From Treponema brennaborense DSM 12168 (GTDB lineage Bacteria; Spirochaetota; Spirochaetia; Treponematales; Treponemataceae), in assembly GCF_000212415.1 (NCBI RefSeq), contig NC_015500.1, positions 124,001 through 188,000 of the forward strand: DNA of 64,000 nt, written 5' to 3'. Below, piece by piece: positions 44,915 through 52,738 of the stretch. The notes under the pieces are model-generated. The model did no database searches, was not told where the DNA came from, and saw only the letters and a program-made list of their open reading frames with translations. The first letter of the stretch is position 1. Each line of letters begins with the position of its first letter. A program made the position numbers and the translations under genes.

Positions 44915-45150
44915 TCAAATGCCTCGGATTCAATCGGAGCCTCATCAATGATAGTATCCTCATTTGTTTGATGCATGTTGATAAATGATTCATTCCAGCC
45001 TTGCCGAGCTTTTGACTTTACTGGTTTAAGCACAATCTTGCTGTCTTCTATTTCTAATTCGAGCTTATCCTTTACTTGTAGTTGATCTATGACTGTTTTG
45101 GGCAGTCTTATTCCTTTGGAATTACCTATTACGACAAGCGACACTAGCAT
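44902..45150 (-). CDS. MazE/AbrB-type antitoxin
   Basis: An 82-residue protein with an N-terminal SpoVT/AbrB swapped-hairpin DNA-binding domain (VVIGNSKGIRLPKTVIDQLQ, then DKLELEIEDSKIVLKP). The acidic C-terminal tail (EDTIIDEAPIESEAFEW) is typical of the toxin-wrapping part of MazE. It overlaps the toxin gene by 13 bases. The antitoxin probably represses its own promoter, in the AT-rich bases just upstream of 45150. The IS110-family element is inserted about 120 bases upstream of this start. Confidence 0.86.
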   Translation of the reverse strand: MLVSLVVIGNSKGIRLPKTVIDQLQVKDKLELEIEDSKIVLKPVKSKARQGWNESFINMHQTNEDTIIDEAPIESEAFEWVW

Positions 45151-45287
45151 ATGATTAACTCTTTACACAATAAGTAATTATATTGTTATTACATCACGAA
45201 GTCAAGGCTTTTTCGCCGCAGGCGTCCGCCCAACAGTTGCTTGACCTGCGATGCGCCATAGCCGAGTCAGACAATATGAAGAGACCT

Positions 45288-45324
45288 CCAGTATGTTATT
45301 AATCGCGGATTAGCAGCATACTGG
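45288..45324 (+). ncRNA. left-end hairpin of the IS element
   Basis: CCAGTATG (45288-45295) pairs perfectly with CATACTGG (45317-45324), with an inner TAATC/GATTA stem and a GCG loop. It lies directly inside the left inverted repeat and upstream of the transposase gene. It may be part of the end recognised by the transposase or of its guide RNA. Confidence 0.5.
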
Positions 45325-45365
45325 AAACCAATACGTGCATACCGCACACAAACGGAGGCCCCTTC

Positions 45366-46496
45366 ATGAATAGAATAGTTTATATTGGAATGGATGTCCA
45401 TAAGGACACGTACAGTCTTTGCAGTTTTGACTCTCATGAAAACTATATGTTTTCAGAGACAACGATTAAATCAGAGACTACTGCAGTACTTGCATATATT
45501 AAGACGATCGAAAATCGTTTTAAGGATGATGATGTGATGGTCGTCTGCGGATACGAGGCAGGGCCAACTGGATTTTCATTATGTCGAGAGCTCCAAAAGA
45601 AAAATATATCCTGCGTTGTTATGGCGCCATCATCACTGCCTAAATCGACAGATGATAAAAAAAGAAAAACTGATAAAATCGATGCTCGTCAGCTCGCCCT
45701 GCATTTAGCCCATAACACCTATAAATCAGTGAACGTCTTAACGCCAGAAATGGAAACGATTAAGGAATTAACCCGAACCAGAGCTACCGCATTGAAAGCC
45801 CAAAAGAGAGCAAAGCAAATTTTGCTGTCCTTCTTACTGAGAAAAGGCATGGTATATCCCTATGGCAACAGATCTAAATACTGGACGCAAAAGTTTTATG
45901 CTTGGCTCAAGACTCTCGAGTTCACTAATGATATCGAACGCTACTCTTTTGAAGAATATCTTTCCGAGGTCAATCACCAAATGAGCAGGGTATCCAGGCT
46001 CGATGACAAAATCGCAGAAATTGCGGAAACCCCCTTAATCAAAGATGACGTTAAAAAACTATGCTGTTTCAGCGGTATCAGCATTCTTACCGCCGTAACT
46101 CTTATTTCTGAGGTCGAAGACTTCAATCGTTTTGAAAAGGCAACGTATTTCGCAAGCTATCTTGGTTTATGTCCGGGTATTCATGCAAGTGGTTTATCAA
46201 GCCAAAACAGGGGAATCACAAAGGCAGGAAATAAACACTTGCGATGTCTATTGATCGAGGCCGCACAATCCATGAGCCACTCGCAGTTATGCGGGAAAAA
46301 ATCGCTTCGTTTATTAGCGCGGCAGAAAGACATGAATCCTTTGATTGTTTTCTATGCCGATAAAGCCACCGAACGTATCAAACGAAAAAGGAACTCAATG
46401 ATTTTTCGTGGTGTCAACCCAAACAAAGCGACGACTGCAGCCGCCCGTGAAATGGCCTGTTTTATTTGGGGAATGATGACGAATAATATTGCATAA
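45366..46496 (+). CDS. IS110-family transposase (DEDD RuvC-like plus Tnp_20)
   Basis: A 376-residue recombinase. The N-terminal RuvC-like domain shows the first acidic residue in YIGMDVHKDTYSLCSFDSHE, the second in CGYEAGPTGFSLCRELQKK and the pair in KTDKIDARQLALHLA. The C-terminal transposase_20 domain carries LCCFSGISILTAVTLISEVE, FASYLGLCPGIHASG and the invariant serine region GLSSQNRGITKAGNKHLRCL. Members are guided by a structured RNA made from the element's own non-coding end. The gene appears intact, so the element may be active. GGAGGC lies before the ATG. Confidence 0.95.
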   Translation: MNRIVYIGMDVHKDTYSLCSFDSHENYMFSETTIKSETTAVLAYIKTIENRFKDDDVMVVCGYEAGPTGFSLCRELQKKNISCVVMAPSSLPKSTDDKKRKTDKIDARQLALHLAHNTYKSVNVLTPEMETIKELTRTRATALKAQKRAKQILLSFLLRKGMVYPYGNRSKYWTQKFYAWLKTLEFTNDIERYSFEEYLSEVNHQMSRVSRLDDKIAEIAETPLIKDDVKKLCCFSGISILTAVTLISEVEDFNRFEKATYFASYLGLCPGIHASGLSSQNRGITKAGNKHLRCLLIEAAQSMSHSQLCGKKSLRLLARQKDMNPLIVFYADKATERIKRKRNSMIFRGVNPNKATTAAAREMACFIWGMMTNNIA

Positions 46497-46511
46497 TTAT
46501 TGTGTTTTGCT

Positions 46512-46706
46512 CGGGGACAAAGTTTGACGATTACGCTATTCAAGTCATCGTCGATTCAACCGTAAGGACAGTTCTTTTTATTACAAAGATCTGAATCCTA
46601 TTGTCAGAGAGGACGGACTTATTTCTGGCGGACCATTGACCTGTGGTATCCAATCCACGTATATGAGAGTGGTCAAGCCGTTATAAATCGTCAGCTTTGT
46701 CCCTTT
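46512..46706 (+). ncRNA. candidate bridge (guide) RNA region of the IS element
   Basis: GGGACAAAG (46514-46522) and TGACGATT (46525-46532) pair with CTTTGTCCC (46695-46703) and AATCGTCA (46686-46693), closing a region of about 150 bases between the transposase stop and the right inverted repeat. In IS1111-group elements the guide RNA is reported to come from this side. Internal loops that would pair with target and donor are not assigned. Confidence 0.5.
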
Positions 46707-46765
46707 TCTATGTTGACAGAGGTCTCATCATATGAGGTTGAAGCGATTGTTATACGTTTATTTTT

Positions 46766-47509
46766 CTAATACTTCATGGTAAATCTACAATTTGGATAAT
46801 TTGAGCATCCATAAAATTTACCATATTTTCCTTCTCTTAATTTCAATTCCGAATTACATCTCGGACAAATTAAGCTTTCCTTTTTTAATTGTTTTTCAAA
46901 AATACTTTGATGAATTTCTTCTACATGCTCTTTTTTAGCACCTTTCTCTGTTATTTTTTTTGATTCTAGTAAATTCTTAATTTGTAGAACTTCTTCATTT
47001 GTTAAGCATTTTTCTGTGCTGTAATTTCTAATTGTTTGATTTAATGAAGATTCATAAATTACAGGAACTGACGATTCTATATCTTTCAATGTTGCATTTC
47101 CGGAAAAAACAACAATTGGATAATACCTTATTTTCTTATATTCAAATAAAATATCTTTTAGCGCATAAATATGACTCCAATTTTGTTTAACTGGATTTCT
47201 AAACTTATGCTTTTCTTTGAAAAGAACCTGTGTCCAGTATTCTGATTTTTCATTTCCAAAAATCCATCCTTTATAATTTTTTGTTTCTATTACAAAAATT
47301 CCGTATTCCGATAAAACTAAGTGATCAATTTGGGAAGTTGATCCTTTTGAATTCCTTATCATCATGTCGTGCAAAGAAATACATTCAAAATTAAGAAAAC
47401 TTAATATTGTATTTACTTTGAACTCTCCAACAGAACCTTTAATCTTTGAAGAGTTAACTCTAAATATAATTACAATAATTACGATTAAAATTACTAATAA
47501 TATGCTCAT
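46766..47509 (-). CDS. NERD-domain membrane protein with C-terminal zinc ribbon
   Basis: A 247-residue protein: one N-terminal transmembrane helix (residues 2-17), a NERD nuclease-related domain (about 25-150: GSVGEFKVNTILSFL, STSQIDHLVLSEYGIFVIET, KNYKGWIFG), and a C-terminal topoisomerase-type C4 zinc finger (CPRCNSELKLREGKYGKFYG, CSNYPNCRF). The E, D and ETK residues suit a PD-(D/E)XK-like nuclease fold. It starts directly after the stop of a small secreted protein gene (no spacer), so the two are co-translated. It is AT-rich like the rest of the island. Roles in DNA processing or defence are inferred only. Confidence 0.82.
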   Translation of the reverse strand: MSILLVILIVIIVIIFRVNSSKIKGSVGEFKVNTILSFLNFECISLHDMMIRNSKGSTSQIDHLVLSEYGIFVIETKNYKGWIFGNEKSEYWTQVLFKEKHKFRNPVKQNWSHIYALKDILFEYKKIRYYPIVVFSGNATLKDIESSVPVIYESSLNQTIRNYSTEKCLTNEEVLQIKNLLESKKITEKGAKKEHVEEIHQSIFEKQLKKESLICPRCNSELKLREGKYGKFYGCSNYPNCRFTMKY

Positions 47510-47962
47510 TTATTCTGTTTTATCGGACATGTTTTCAAAGAAAGCAAAATCTTTTTCTGTTATTACCTTTCCCCACCATGTAAAATCATCTTTTCCAGTA
47601 ATTGTTACCAAAAGAACAATTGCTTCTGTTGCGTAAGCATTATCTGCACATATTACTAGATAGTATTCTCCTTTCTTATAATCCCATTCATTTAAAGCTT
47701 TTCTGCATAACCATAAATTGTTTCTTGTTAGTTTTGAGATATTTCGTATATCTTCAGGAAATTTATTTTTAAATTCTTCTATCATTTCATCATCAACTTC
47801 AGTTGAATCGCCTAAAAAAATTGCAGCTGCAACTCCTTTGAAATTATTATCATAATCGCCATCTTGAATCGAAGAATAGTACTTTAAATCTGTATTTTGG
47901 GCAAAACAGTTTTCCATATTAATTATTAGTAAGAGTGGTAATAAACAAAAAAGCCTTTTCAT
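47510..47962 (-). CDS. small secreted protein of unknown function
   Basis: A 150-residue protein with a signal peptide (MKRLFCLLPLLLIIN, ending near CFAQ) and an acidic mature part with many Tyr, Trp and Asp residues (YYSSIQDGDYDNNFKGVAAA). A cysteine before AQ could be a lipoprotein-like site but does not fit the lipobox well. No family is recognised. It is directly abutted by the NERD gene, suggesting a functional pair. Base composition is AT-rich. Confidence 0.65.
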   Translation of the reverse strand: MKRLFCLLPLLLIINMENCFAQNTDLKYYSSIQDGDYDNNFKGVAAAIFLGDSTEVDDEMIEEFKNKFPEDIRNISKLTRNNLWLCRKALNEWDYKKGEYYLVICADNAYATEAIVLLVTITGKDDFTWWGKVITEKDFAFFENMSDKTE

Positions 47963-48259
47963 TCTCTATTCTCCTTTCAGCGCCGGATCGTCCGGCGTCC
48001 GTATAACATTTCTTCGTCGGTTCCGCATAACATCCTCACAACCCTGCTTTCCGTCAGTATAAAATGCCGTTCTGTTTTGATTATTCATTATATTACCATA
48101 AATTGTCTGTTTTTACAAAAATTTTACGAAGATCCGTAAAAATGAATCATATGACTCCGTTGAATCAACTGTTGTCCGCTCCAATATGCATGACATGTGG
48201 GAGGAACTGAAAAATAACACACGGCGAGATTCCTCATATCCGAAATAATGGGAAAGCAA
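47963..48259. other. gene-free AT-rich stretch
   Basis: No coding gene, promoter or repeat is convincing. It separates the secreted-protein gene's upstream end from the DUF1697 remnant. Confidence 0.5.
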
Positions 48260-48481
48260 TTATATTCCCATTATTTTCCCGACAGTATGTGCCGTTCTTA
48301 TTGTCAGTTTGTTGCCGATGCTTGCACTCGCCGTTTTTGACCACCAGTTTGTTTTTTGATAATCTTTTCGGCTGAAAGACCAGAACACCGCTTTTTCATA
48401 GTCCTTTTTTAATTCTGCCATTGGAATCTCATTTTTACCGCTTATATTGACACCACGCAAAAAGGCAATATATCTTTTCAT
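48260..48481 (-). pseudogene. internally deleted DUF1697-family gene
   Basis: The first 30 residues (MKRYIAFLRGVNISGKNEIP, MAELKK) are the standard N-terminus of DUF1697 proteins, and the last 40 (DYQKTNWWSKTASASIGNKL, TIRTAHTV) are the standard C-terminus. The whole frame is only 73 residues, whereas the family is about 170-180, so roughly 100 residues are missing from the middle. An in-frame deletion removed the core of the fold. It is unlikely to work. Confidence 0.8.
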
Positions 48482-48523
48482 ATTCGCTGTCTCCCCTTAT
48501 GTCAACTGAATAAATCGGTATTG

Positions 48524-48766
48524 CTAATTTAATTTCATGTATAAAAGCGGATAGGGGTTCCCTTGTTCATCGTGGTCTGTTCTTTTATAGACTTGAAAAC
48601 CCATGTGTTCATAAAACCCTTTTGCAAGCGGATTTTGTTCATTAACAGCTAATTCTTTGATTGAAAAATTCTCTGTTCCATATCCCATTAATCGTTTCCC
48701 CAAACCGTTGCCTCTTCCTTCCGGTGTAATAAACAGCATTTCAAGTGTTTGTTCTTCTATTCCCAT
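48524..48766 (-). pseudogene. 5'-truncated GNAT acetyltransferase
   Basis: The 80 codons correspond to the C-terminal half of a GNAT enzyme: MGIEEQTLEMLFITPEGRGN includes the acetyl-CoA loop (RGNGLGKRL), then NEQNPLAKGFYEHMGFQVYK. The N-terminal strands and helices are missing, and sequence upstream does not encode them in any frame that I can follow. The apparent ATG is an internal methionine. It is a remnant lying next to the DUF1697 remnant. Confidence 0.72.
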
Positions 48767-49406
48767 GCTGCTTCTCTTTGTCCCGTCGATAAACGCAAAA
48801 TTATCGCTTCGGCAAATCGATTTACCGTTCTAGTTCTTTTATTTTACCACGATTTCCGGGGGAGTGAAAATCACTTCTTTTCAGCGGAATTTCCGACTTT
48901 ACGGATACGGTACGGGCGAGCAAAACGTGTAAACTTGGGTTAGTTCGTCGCCGGACAGACACAGGTGTATGACCGTCTGAAAGAGATATCGCAGAAACTC
49001 TCGCAACTCAAGTTGCGTAACGCTAAAAAAGCGCATCCGGTTCGCAAAAAGCGCGTATCCGGCGATAGAGATTTTTTTTTCAAATCCTGTTTTCCGTCAA
49101 ATACTATAAAAACGGGATGTATTCCGATCTGCTGAACCTGCGCTCCTCCCGGCTGCGATGGTGACTTTATGGCCGCAGTGGTAACTTTCCAGTCGCAGCG
49201 ATGCCATTCCGGCTCCGAGGGTTTTGCCGAAGCGATTCCTCCCTGAGCTCATATCGATTTAAAAGAGCAAGAATTCAGAGATATTAAATCCTTTTTTCTC
49301 CTATACTGAATCTGCAAGGAATAGATCGGAAGCTTCAAATCACTCCTCGTTCTCGAACCGCCGGTGCACGGCGGTATTGCTGTACAAATTCGTATAGGAG
49401 TTTTTC
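48767..49406. other. 640-base region without genes; right end of the AT-rich island
   Basis: It holds the right copy of the flanking repeat (49118-49234) and, further on, a perfect CCGCCG/CGGCGG hairpin at about 49361-49377 shortly before the MATE gene. A TATACT box at 49302-49307 may be that gene's -10 element, but no clear -35 is seen. A CGTTTTT-rich fragment near 49020-49080 shows no coding potential. Confidence 0.55.
49118..49234 (+). repeat. right copy of island-flanking imperfect direct repeat
   Basis: Same orientation and block order as 43325-43414, with an extra 25-50 bases between the first two blocks made of further GCGATGGTGAC/GCAGTGGTAAC-like repeats. Confidence 0.75.
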
Positions 49407-50729
49407 ATGAATTCATTGAACGTGGCCGCCATTCAGGCGCATAAAACCGGAACCATCATGCAGTTTTCACTTCCGGCTGTTATCGGTATGCTGCTGACGT
49501 CGTTTATCACGATCGCCGACGGCTTTTTTATGGGAAATTTTATCGGCAAAGAAGCTATCGCCGCCGTAAATTTGGGGCTGCCGATCATATATCTGTTTCT
49601 GGCAACCGGTCTGATGATTTCCGTCGGCGGCTCGGTAATCGCAGGCATCGCGCTCGGTTCCCGGAATCTTGAACGATGCCGCGCCGTTTTCAATCAGACT
49701 ATGGCGACGGTTACCGTCTGCCTTGTCGGGTTAAGCGCGGTCGTGCTGTTCTGCTTTGATCCCATGCTCCGCGTGTTGGGGGCCGAAGGAGCGGTCGCCG
49801 TCCATTTCAAGGCGTATTATCTGATCATGCTCGTCGAGCTGCCGCTGATGATTCTCAACTCGTTGTTTTCCATGTTTATCAGAAACGAAGGGCATCCGCT
49901 GTATTCGATGGGGGTGATGATTTTAGTCGTCGTGCTGAACATTGCGCTCGACTACGTGTTCGTCGGTCCGTGCCGCTTCGGTGTGCGGGGCATTGCGTTC
50001 GCGTCGCTGATTTCGGCGGCGGCGGGACTTTTATGCAGTCTGCTTTTCTTTTTGAAAAAATCGAGGGTTTTCGGATTCGCACGTTTCCGCTTTGACCGTG
50101 CGGTTTTTCGCAATACCGTTTTCAACGGATTTTCGGAGTTTATCGGTGAAATGTCCATGTGCGTGAGTATGTTCGCGTATAATTACGTCATTATGCACCG
50201 CATCGGTGTGGACGGCGTTACCGCTTTTACCGTCGTAGGATACGTTGCGTATCTGTTCAGCACTATCGTTATCGGTTTCGGGCAGGGAATAAGTCCGCTC
50301 GTCAGTTTTGCATACGGCGCCGGAGAAAAACCGCTTGCCCGGAGTTTACGCCGCCGGACGAACGCGCTGATATTCGCCGCGGGGCTGCTCATGATTTTGC
50401 TTATCAGCGGTACTTCGGTACGGTTCAGCACGTTGTTCGTCAAGGATCCCGGCGTTCAGTCGATGATCCGCACCGGTGTGCTTATTTTCATGACGAATTT
50501 CCTGTTCTGCGGCATAAACGCCGTCAGCTCGTTCTATTTTACTTCGATCGGAAAAGCGAAAGAATCCGCCGTCATTTCATCGGCTCGAGGGCTTGTCGTC
50601 CTTTTGATTTGCATTTTCACGCTGCCGGTGTTTTTCGGCATGAACGGTATTTGGCTCACCTCTCCGGTGTCTGAGGCGATTACGCTGTTCATTACGATTG
50701 CGTATATCGCCAAAGACAACCGGGCGTAA
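49407..50729 (+). CDS. MATE-family multidrug/cation antiporter
   Basis: A 440-residue inner-membrane protein with 12 predicted helices in two similar halves, exporting cationic drugs or metabolites in exchange for sodium or protons. The N-terminal half shows GTIMQFSLPAVIGMLLTSFI, TIADGFFMGNFIGKEAIAAV, NLGLPI and GGSVIAGIALGSRN. The C-terminal half repeats the pattern with GFGQGISPLVSFAYGAGEKP. Codon use is host-like again, so it lies outside the AT-rich island. GGAG lies before the ATG. Substrate unknown; the AraC/GyrI-like regulator gene lies before the island on the same strand and could once have been its neighbour. Confidence 0.93.
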   Translation: MNSLNVAAIQAHKTGTIMQFSLPAVIGMLLTSFITIADGFFMGNFIGKEAIAAVNLGLPIIYLFLATGLMISVGGSVIAGIALGSRNLERCRAVFNQTMATVTVCLVGLSAVVLFCFDPMLRVLGAEGAVAVHFKAYYLIMLVELPLMILNSLFSMFIRNEGHPLYSMGVMILVVVLNIALDYVFVGPCRFGVRGIAFASLISAAAGLLCSLLFFLKKSRVFGFARFRFDRAVFRNTVFNGFSEFIGEMSMCVSMFAYNYVIMHRIGVDGVTAFTVVGYVAYLFSTIVIGFGQGISPLVSFAYGAGEKPLARSLRRRTNALIFAAGLLMILLISGTSVRFSTLFVKDPGVQSMIRTGVLIFMTNFLFCGINAVSSFYFTSIGKAKESAVISSARGLVVLLICIFTLPVFFGMNGIWLTSPVSEAITLFITIAYIAKDNRA

Positions 50730-50803
50730 TCTGCATAAACGGGCGCCGGTTTACGCTGATGCGTAACCGTCCGTATTGATGTGCAGTTGTTCGCGGAATC
50801 CGG

Positions 50804-50904
50804 CCGCAAACGACCGCAGAAGCCGCAAAAGGCCGCGGAAGCCGCAAACGACCGCAGAAGCCGCAAACGACCGCAGAAGCCGCAGAAGCCGCAAACGGCC
50901 GCGC
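50804..50904. repeat. tandem repeat array of about 20-bp units beside the methyltransferase stop
   Basis: Units of CCGCAAACGACCGCAGAAG and the shorter CCGCAGAAG run for about 100 bases and end directly at the methyltransferase stop codon. The array lies between the MATE and methyltransferase genes, which converge here. Confidence 0.85.
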
Positions 50905-51804
50905 TCAGCGCTTTTTGCCTATGTAAAATACGTAACCGTAATATTGACAGTACTTTGCGTACAGAGCCTGTTCGTGTTTTTGCGCGGCGACCAGGTTGCG
51001 TGCGGCCGGGCTGTCGGCGTGTTTTTGCAGAAACGTTTTTTGCACGGCGGCGGCCGGTGCGTAAAAATGATCCGTCCAGCATTCGCTGCCCAGTGTGAAC
51101 GCGGCGATCGGCGTATATCCCGCTTTTTGCATCTGCGCGATTTTCTGCGGAATCGTTCCGATTTCGGGATACGCGTTGTTCCAAAACGCTTCGATTTCCG
51201 CCGGGCGTTCGTCGGTGAGCCACGTCGCTTCGGTTACGGCAAGATATCCGCCGGGTTTGAGAAAGCGCTTCCATTCGTTTACGCCGCGCTCAAAACCGAT
51301 GTTGTAAATCGCGCCTTCCGACCAGATCAGATCGAGCGATTCGGGTTCAAAATCGAGCTTGTCCATAGAACCGATTTTTCCGTGAACGTACGCGGAAACG
51401 CCGCGTTCACTCGCATTCCGGTTGAACAATTCGACAAACTGCGGAAACAGATCGATTCCCGTAACGCTGAACGTCGCATCTGTATCTGAATCCGTACCCG
51501 AATCTGTCGTTTCGGCCGCGCCGCGTGCGGAATTTTCGTGCCGTCGGGAAAATCGCCGTACGAGTTCTTCGGCAAGCACCGTCGTCTGACCGCCGGTACC
51601 GCAGCCTACATCGGCGATCCGCGCGTTTGCCGGCAAATTCTCAATAAAACCGAGCGCGCGCCGCGTCGTTTCCGGGCTGCCCGGCCCCTGTCGGTTGAAC
51701 GACGCAAAATATTCGCAGATGAGTGAAAAATCGAAATCGTGAATCGAATGCGGGGCCGCCGCATCGTGCGGAAGACCGCTGCCTGTGTCGTCGTTTGTTT
51801 TCAT
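50905..51804 (-). CDS. class I SAM-dependent methyltransferase
   Basis: A 299-residue cytosolic methyltransferase with the SAM-binding motif I ARIADVGCGTGGQTTVLAEE, motif II around VTGIDLFPQFVELF and post-motif ESLDLIWSEGAIYNIGFERG, as in UbiE-like small-molecule methyltransferases. A low-complexity insertion with repeated DS/DT units (TDSGTDSDTDATF, about 51474-51510) sits between motifs I and II. A -10 box, TATCAT (51816-51811), lies six bases before the ATG with TTTGAA 17 bases upstream, so the mRNA is probably leaderless. Substrate unknown. Confidence 0.88.
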   Translation of the reverse strand: MKTNDDTGSGLPHDAAAPHSIHDFDFSLICEYFASFNRQGPGSPETTRRALGFIENLPANARIADVGCGTGGQTTVLAEELVRRFSRRHENSARGAAETTDSGTDSDTDATFSVTGIDLFPQFVELFNRNASERGVSAYVHGKIGSMDKLDFEPESLDLIWSEGAIYNIGFERGVNEWKRFLKPGGYLAVTEATWLTDERPAEIEAFWNNAYPEIGTIPQKIAQMQKAGYTPIAAFTLGSECWTDHFYAPAAAVQKTFLQKHADSPAARNLVAAQKHEQALYAKYCQYYGYVFYIGKKR

Positions 51805-51810
51805 ATCAGT

Positions 51811-51839
51811 ATGATACTCTGAAACGCGCGCTTTTCAAA
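51811..51839 (-). promoter_or_regulatory. methyltransferase promoter (probable leaderless)
   Basis: Minus strand TTTGAA (51839-51834), a 17-base spacer, TATCAT (51816-51811), six bases before the ATG at 51804. Confidence 0.5.
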
Positions 51840-51861
51840 CCGCTTTATCAATTCGGAAAAG

Positions 51862-51902
51862 AAAAAGAGACTGCCGAAATCCTTTCGGATTTTGACAGTC
51901 TC
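51862..51902 (-). terminator. rho-independent terminator of the CD3324-like gene
   Basis: GAGACTG (51867-51873) pairs with CAGTCTC (51896-51902), with an inner AAATCC/GGATTT stem. On the minus strand it is followed by TTTTTC (complement of 51862-51866 and beyond). Confidence 0.85.
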
Positions 51903-51928
51903 CGTTCAGCATACGGATCGCCTGCGCG

Positions 51929-52210
51929 TTAAACGCGTTCCGTTTTCAAACGATCCGCAATGATTTTATAAATCCGCTTGCCGGAAAGAAAATATGTTTC
52001 GGCAAGAACGGAAACCGGAACTCCGTCCGCATATTTATCGCATATTTCACGGTTCCGCCGGGCGAGCTGTTCGCGGGAGCAATTTGCTTCGCCCCATTTT
52101 TTTCTGCTGTCTCCGCGCCGCGGAATATACAGATACACGCCGTCGGCGTATCGCTGTACTGCGTCGAGTAATTCGGCAGGCAGCACGTCGCCGGCTTTTA
52201 CGTAGCCCAT
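51929..52210 (-). CDS. CD3324-like small helix-turn-helix protein
   Basis: A 93-residue protein starting at ATG 52210 (MGYVKAGDVLPAELLDAVQR). It has a conserved Y(V)YLYIPRRGDSRKKWGEANC block, then a predicted helix-turn-helix (VPVSVLAETYFLSGKRIYKI). Similar small proteins are grouped with Mor-like transcription factors. The role is unknown. It is followed by a clear terminator and then the leaderless methyltransferase promoter. An ATG four codons earlier is possible. Confidence 0.65.
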   Translation of the reverse strand: MGYVKAGDVLPAELLDAVQRYADGVYLYIPRRGDSRKKWGEANCSREQLARRNREICDKYADGVPVSVLAETYFLSGKRIYKIIADRLKTERV

Positions 52211-52675
52211 TGTGCGCTCCAAACAAAATGATTTTTCAAACGATTTTGCCGAACGCGGTAGTGGCGCCGGATACCATCTCGAAACACGCCGTTACCGCGC
52301 GCTGCGAACAATATCCTTTTTCAAATTGATAGTATCGATAAGTCAAAACTCCTTATCCGTAAATCATACCACGGTCGACTCCGGAACGCAAGTACGGAAA
52401 CGGACTGTCGGAATGTGCCCCGTCCGGCTGAATTTGCGGTAATGACGTAACTATTTTTCAGTTCGCTGTAATCACCGGCCGGAGGGAAGATTGTCAACGT
52501 CCATAAGTCCCTGATAGTAACGGTTCCGGCGGGCGAGATTCGTTTTTGCGTCGGCTGAATCCCGATGTCGAAGCAGCAGCCGCTGCCGGTGACCTTACTG
52601 AGTTCAAGGCGTCCGCCCTATTTTTTACCTGTACGTGGGGGCGGCGGAACAGCTTCCGTTTGGAAAGGAGCTTTG
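52211..52675. other. 465-base region with no recognisable gene
   Basis: Short open frames exist but show no family similarity or ribosome-binding sites. Base composition is mixed. The racemase promoter begins at its right end. Confidence 0.5.
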
Positions 52676-52705
52676 TTGTGGAGAAAGATTGTTTTCTGCT
52701 ATACT
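52676..52705 (+). promoter_or_regulatory. promoter of the racemase gene
   Basis: TTGTGG (52676-52681), an 18-base spacer, TATACT (52700-52705). GGCGGAGG lies before the ATG at 52739. Confidence 0.6.
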
Positions 52706-52738
52706 TACGGAAAATACGATGCTGTGGCGGAGGCATAC

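Larger units (their letters stand above)
45270..46740 (+). mobile_element. IS110-family insertion sequence, IS1111-like group
   Basis: About 1.47 kb. Near-terminal inverted repeats ATATGAAGAGACCTC (45274-45288) and GAGGTCTCATCATAT (46719-46733) match at 14 of 15 positions. Subterminal inverted repeats are typical of the IS1111 group. One transposase gene lies between them, with about 95 non-coding bases on the left and about 240 on the right. Exact ends are not certain because this family makes no clear target duplication. Confidence 0.8.

Noticed and set aside
46557-46685. Open frame (FYYKDLNPIVREDGLISGG) as a gene remnant
   Set aside because: It lies inside the stem-closed region of the IS end, has no start or family match, and the structure explains the segment better.
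43325-49234. Integrative element with attL/attR
   Set aside because: The flanking repeats are imperfect and no integrase, relaxase or tRNA target is present; a duplication or recombination event is more likely.
50804-50904. Repeat array as a CRISPR
   Set aside because: Units are contiguous with no unique spacers and no cas genes are near; it is a simple tandem repeat.
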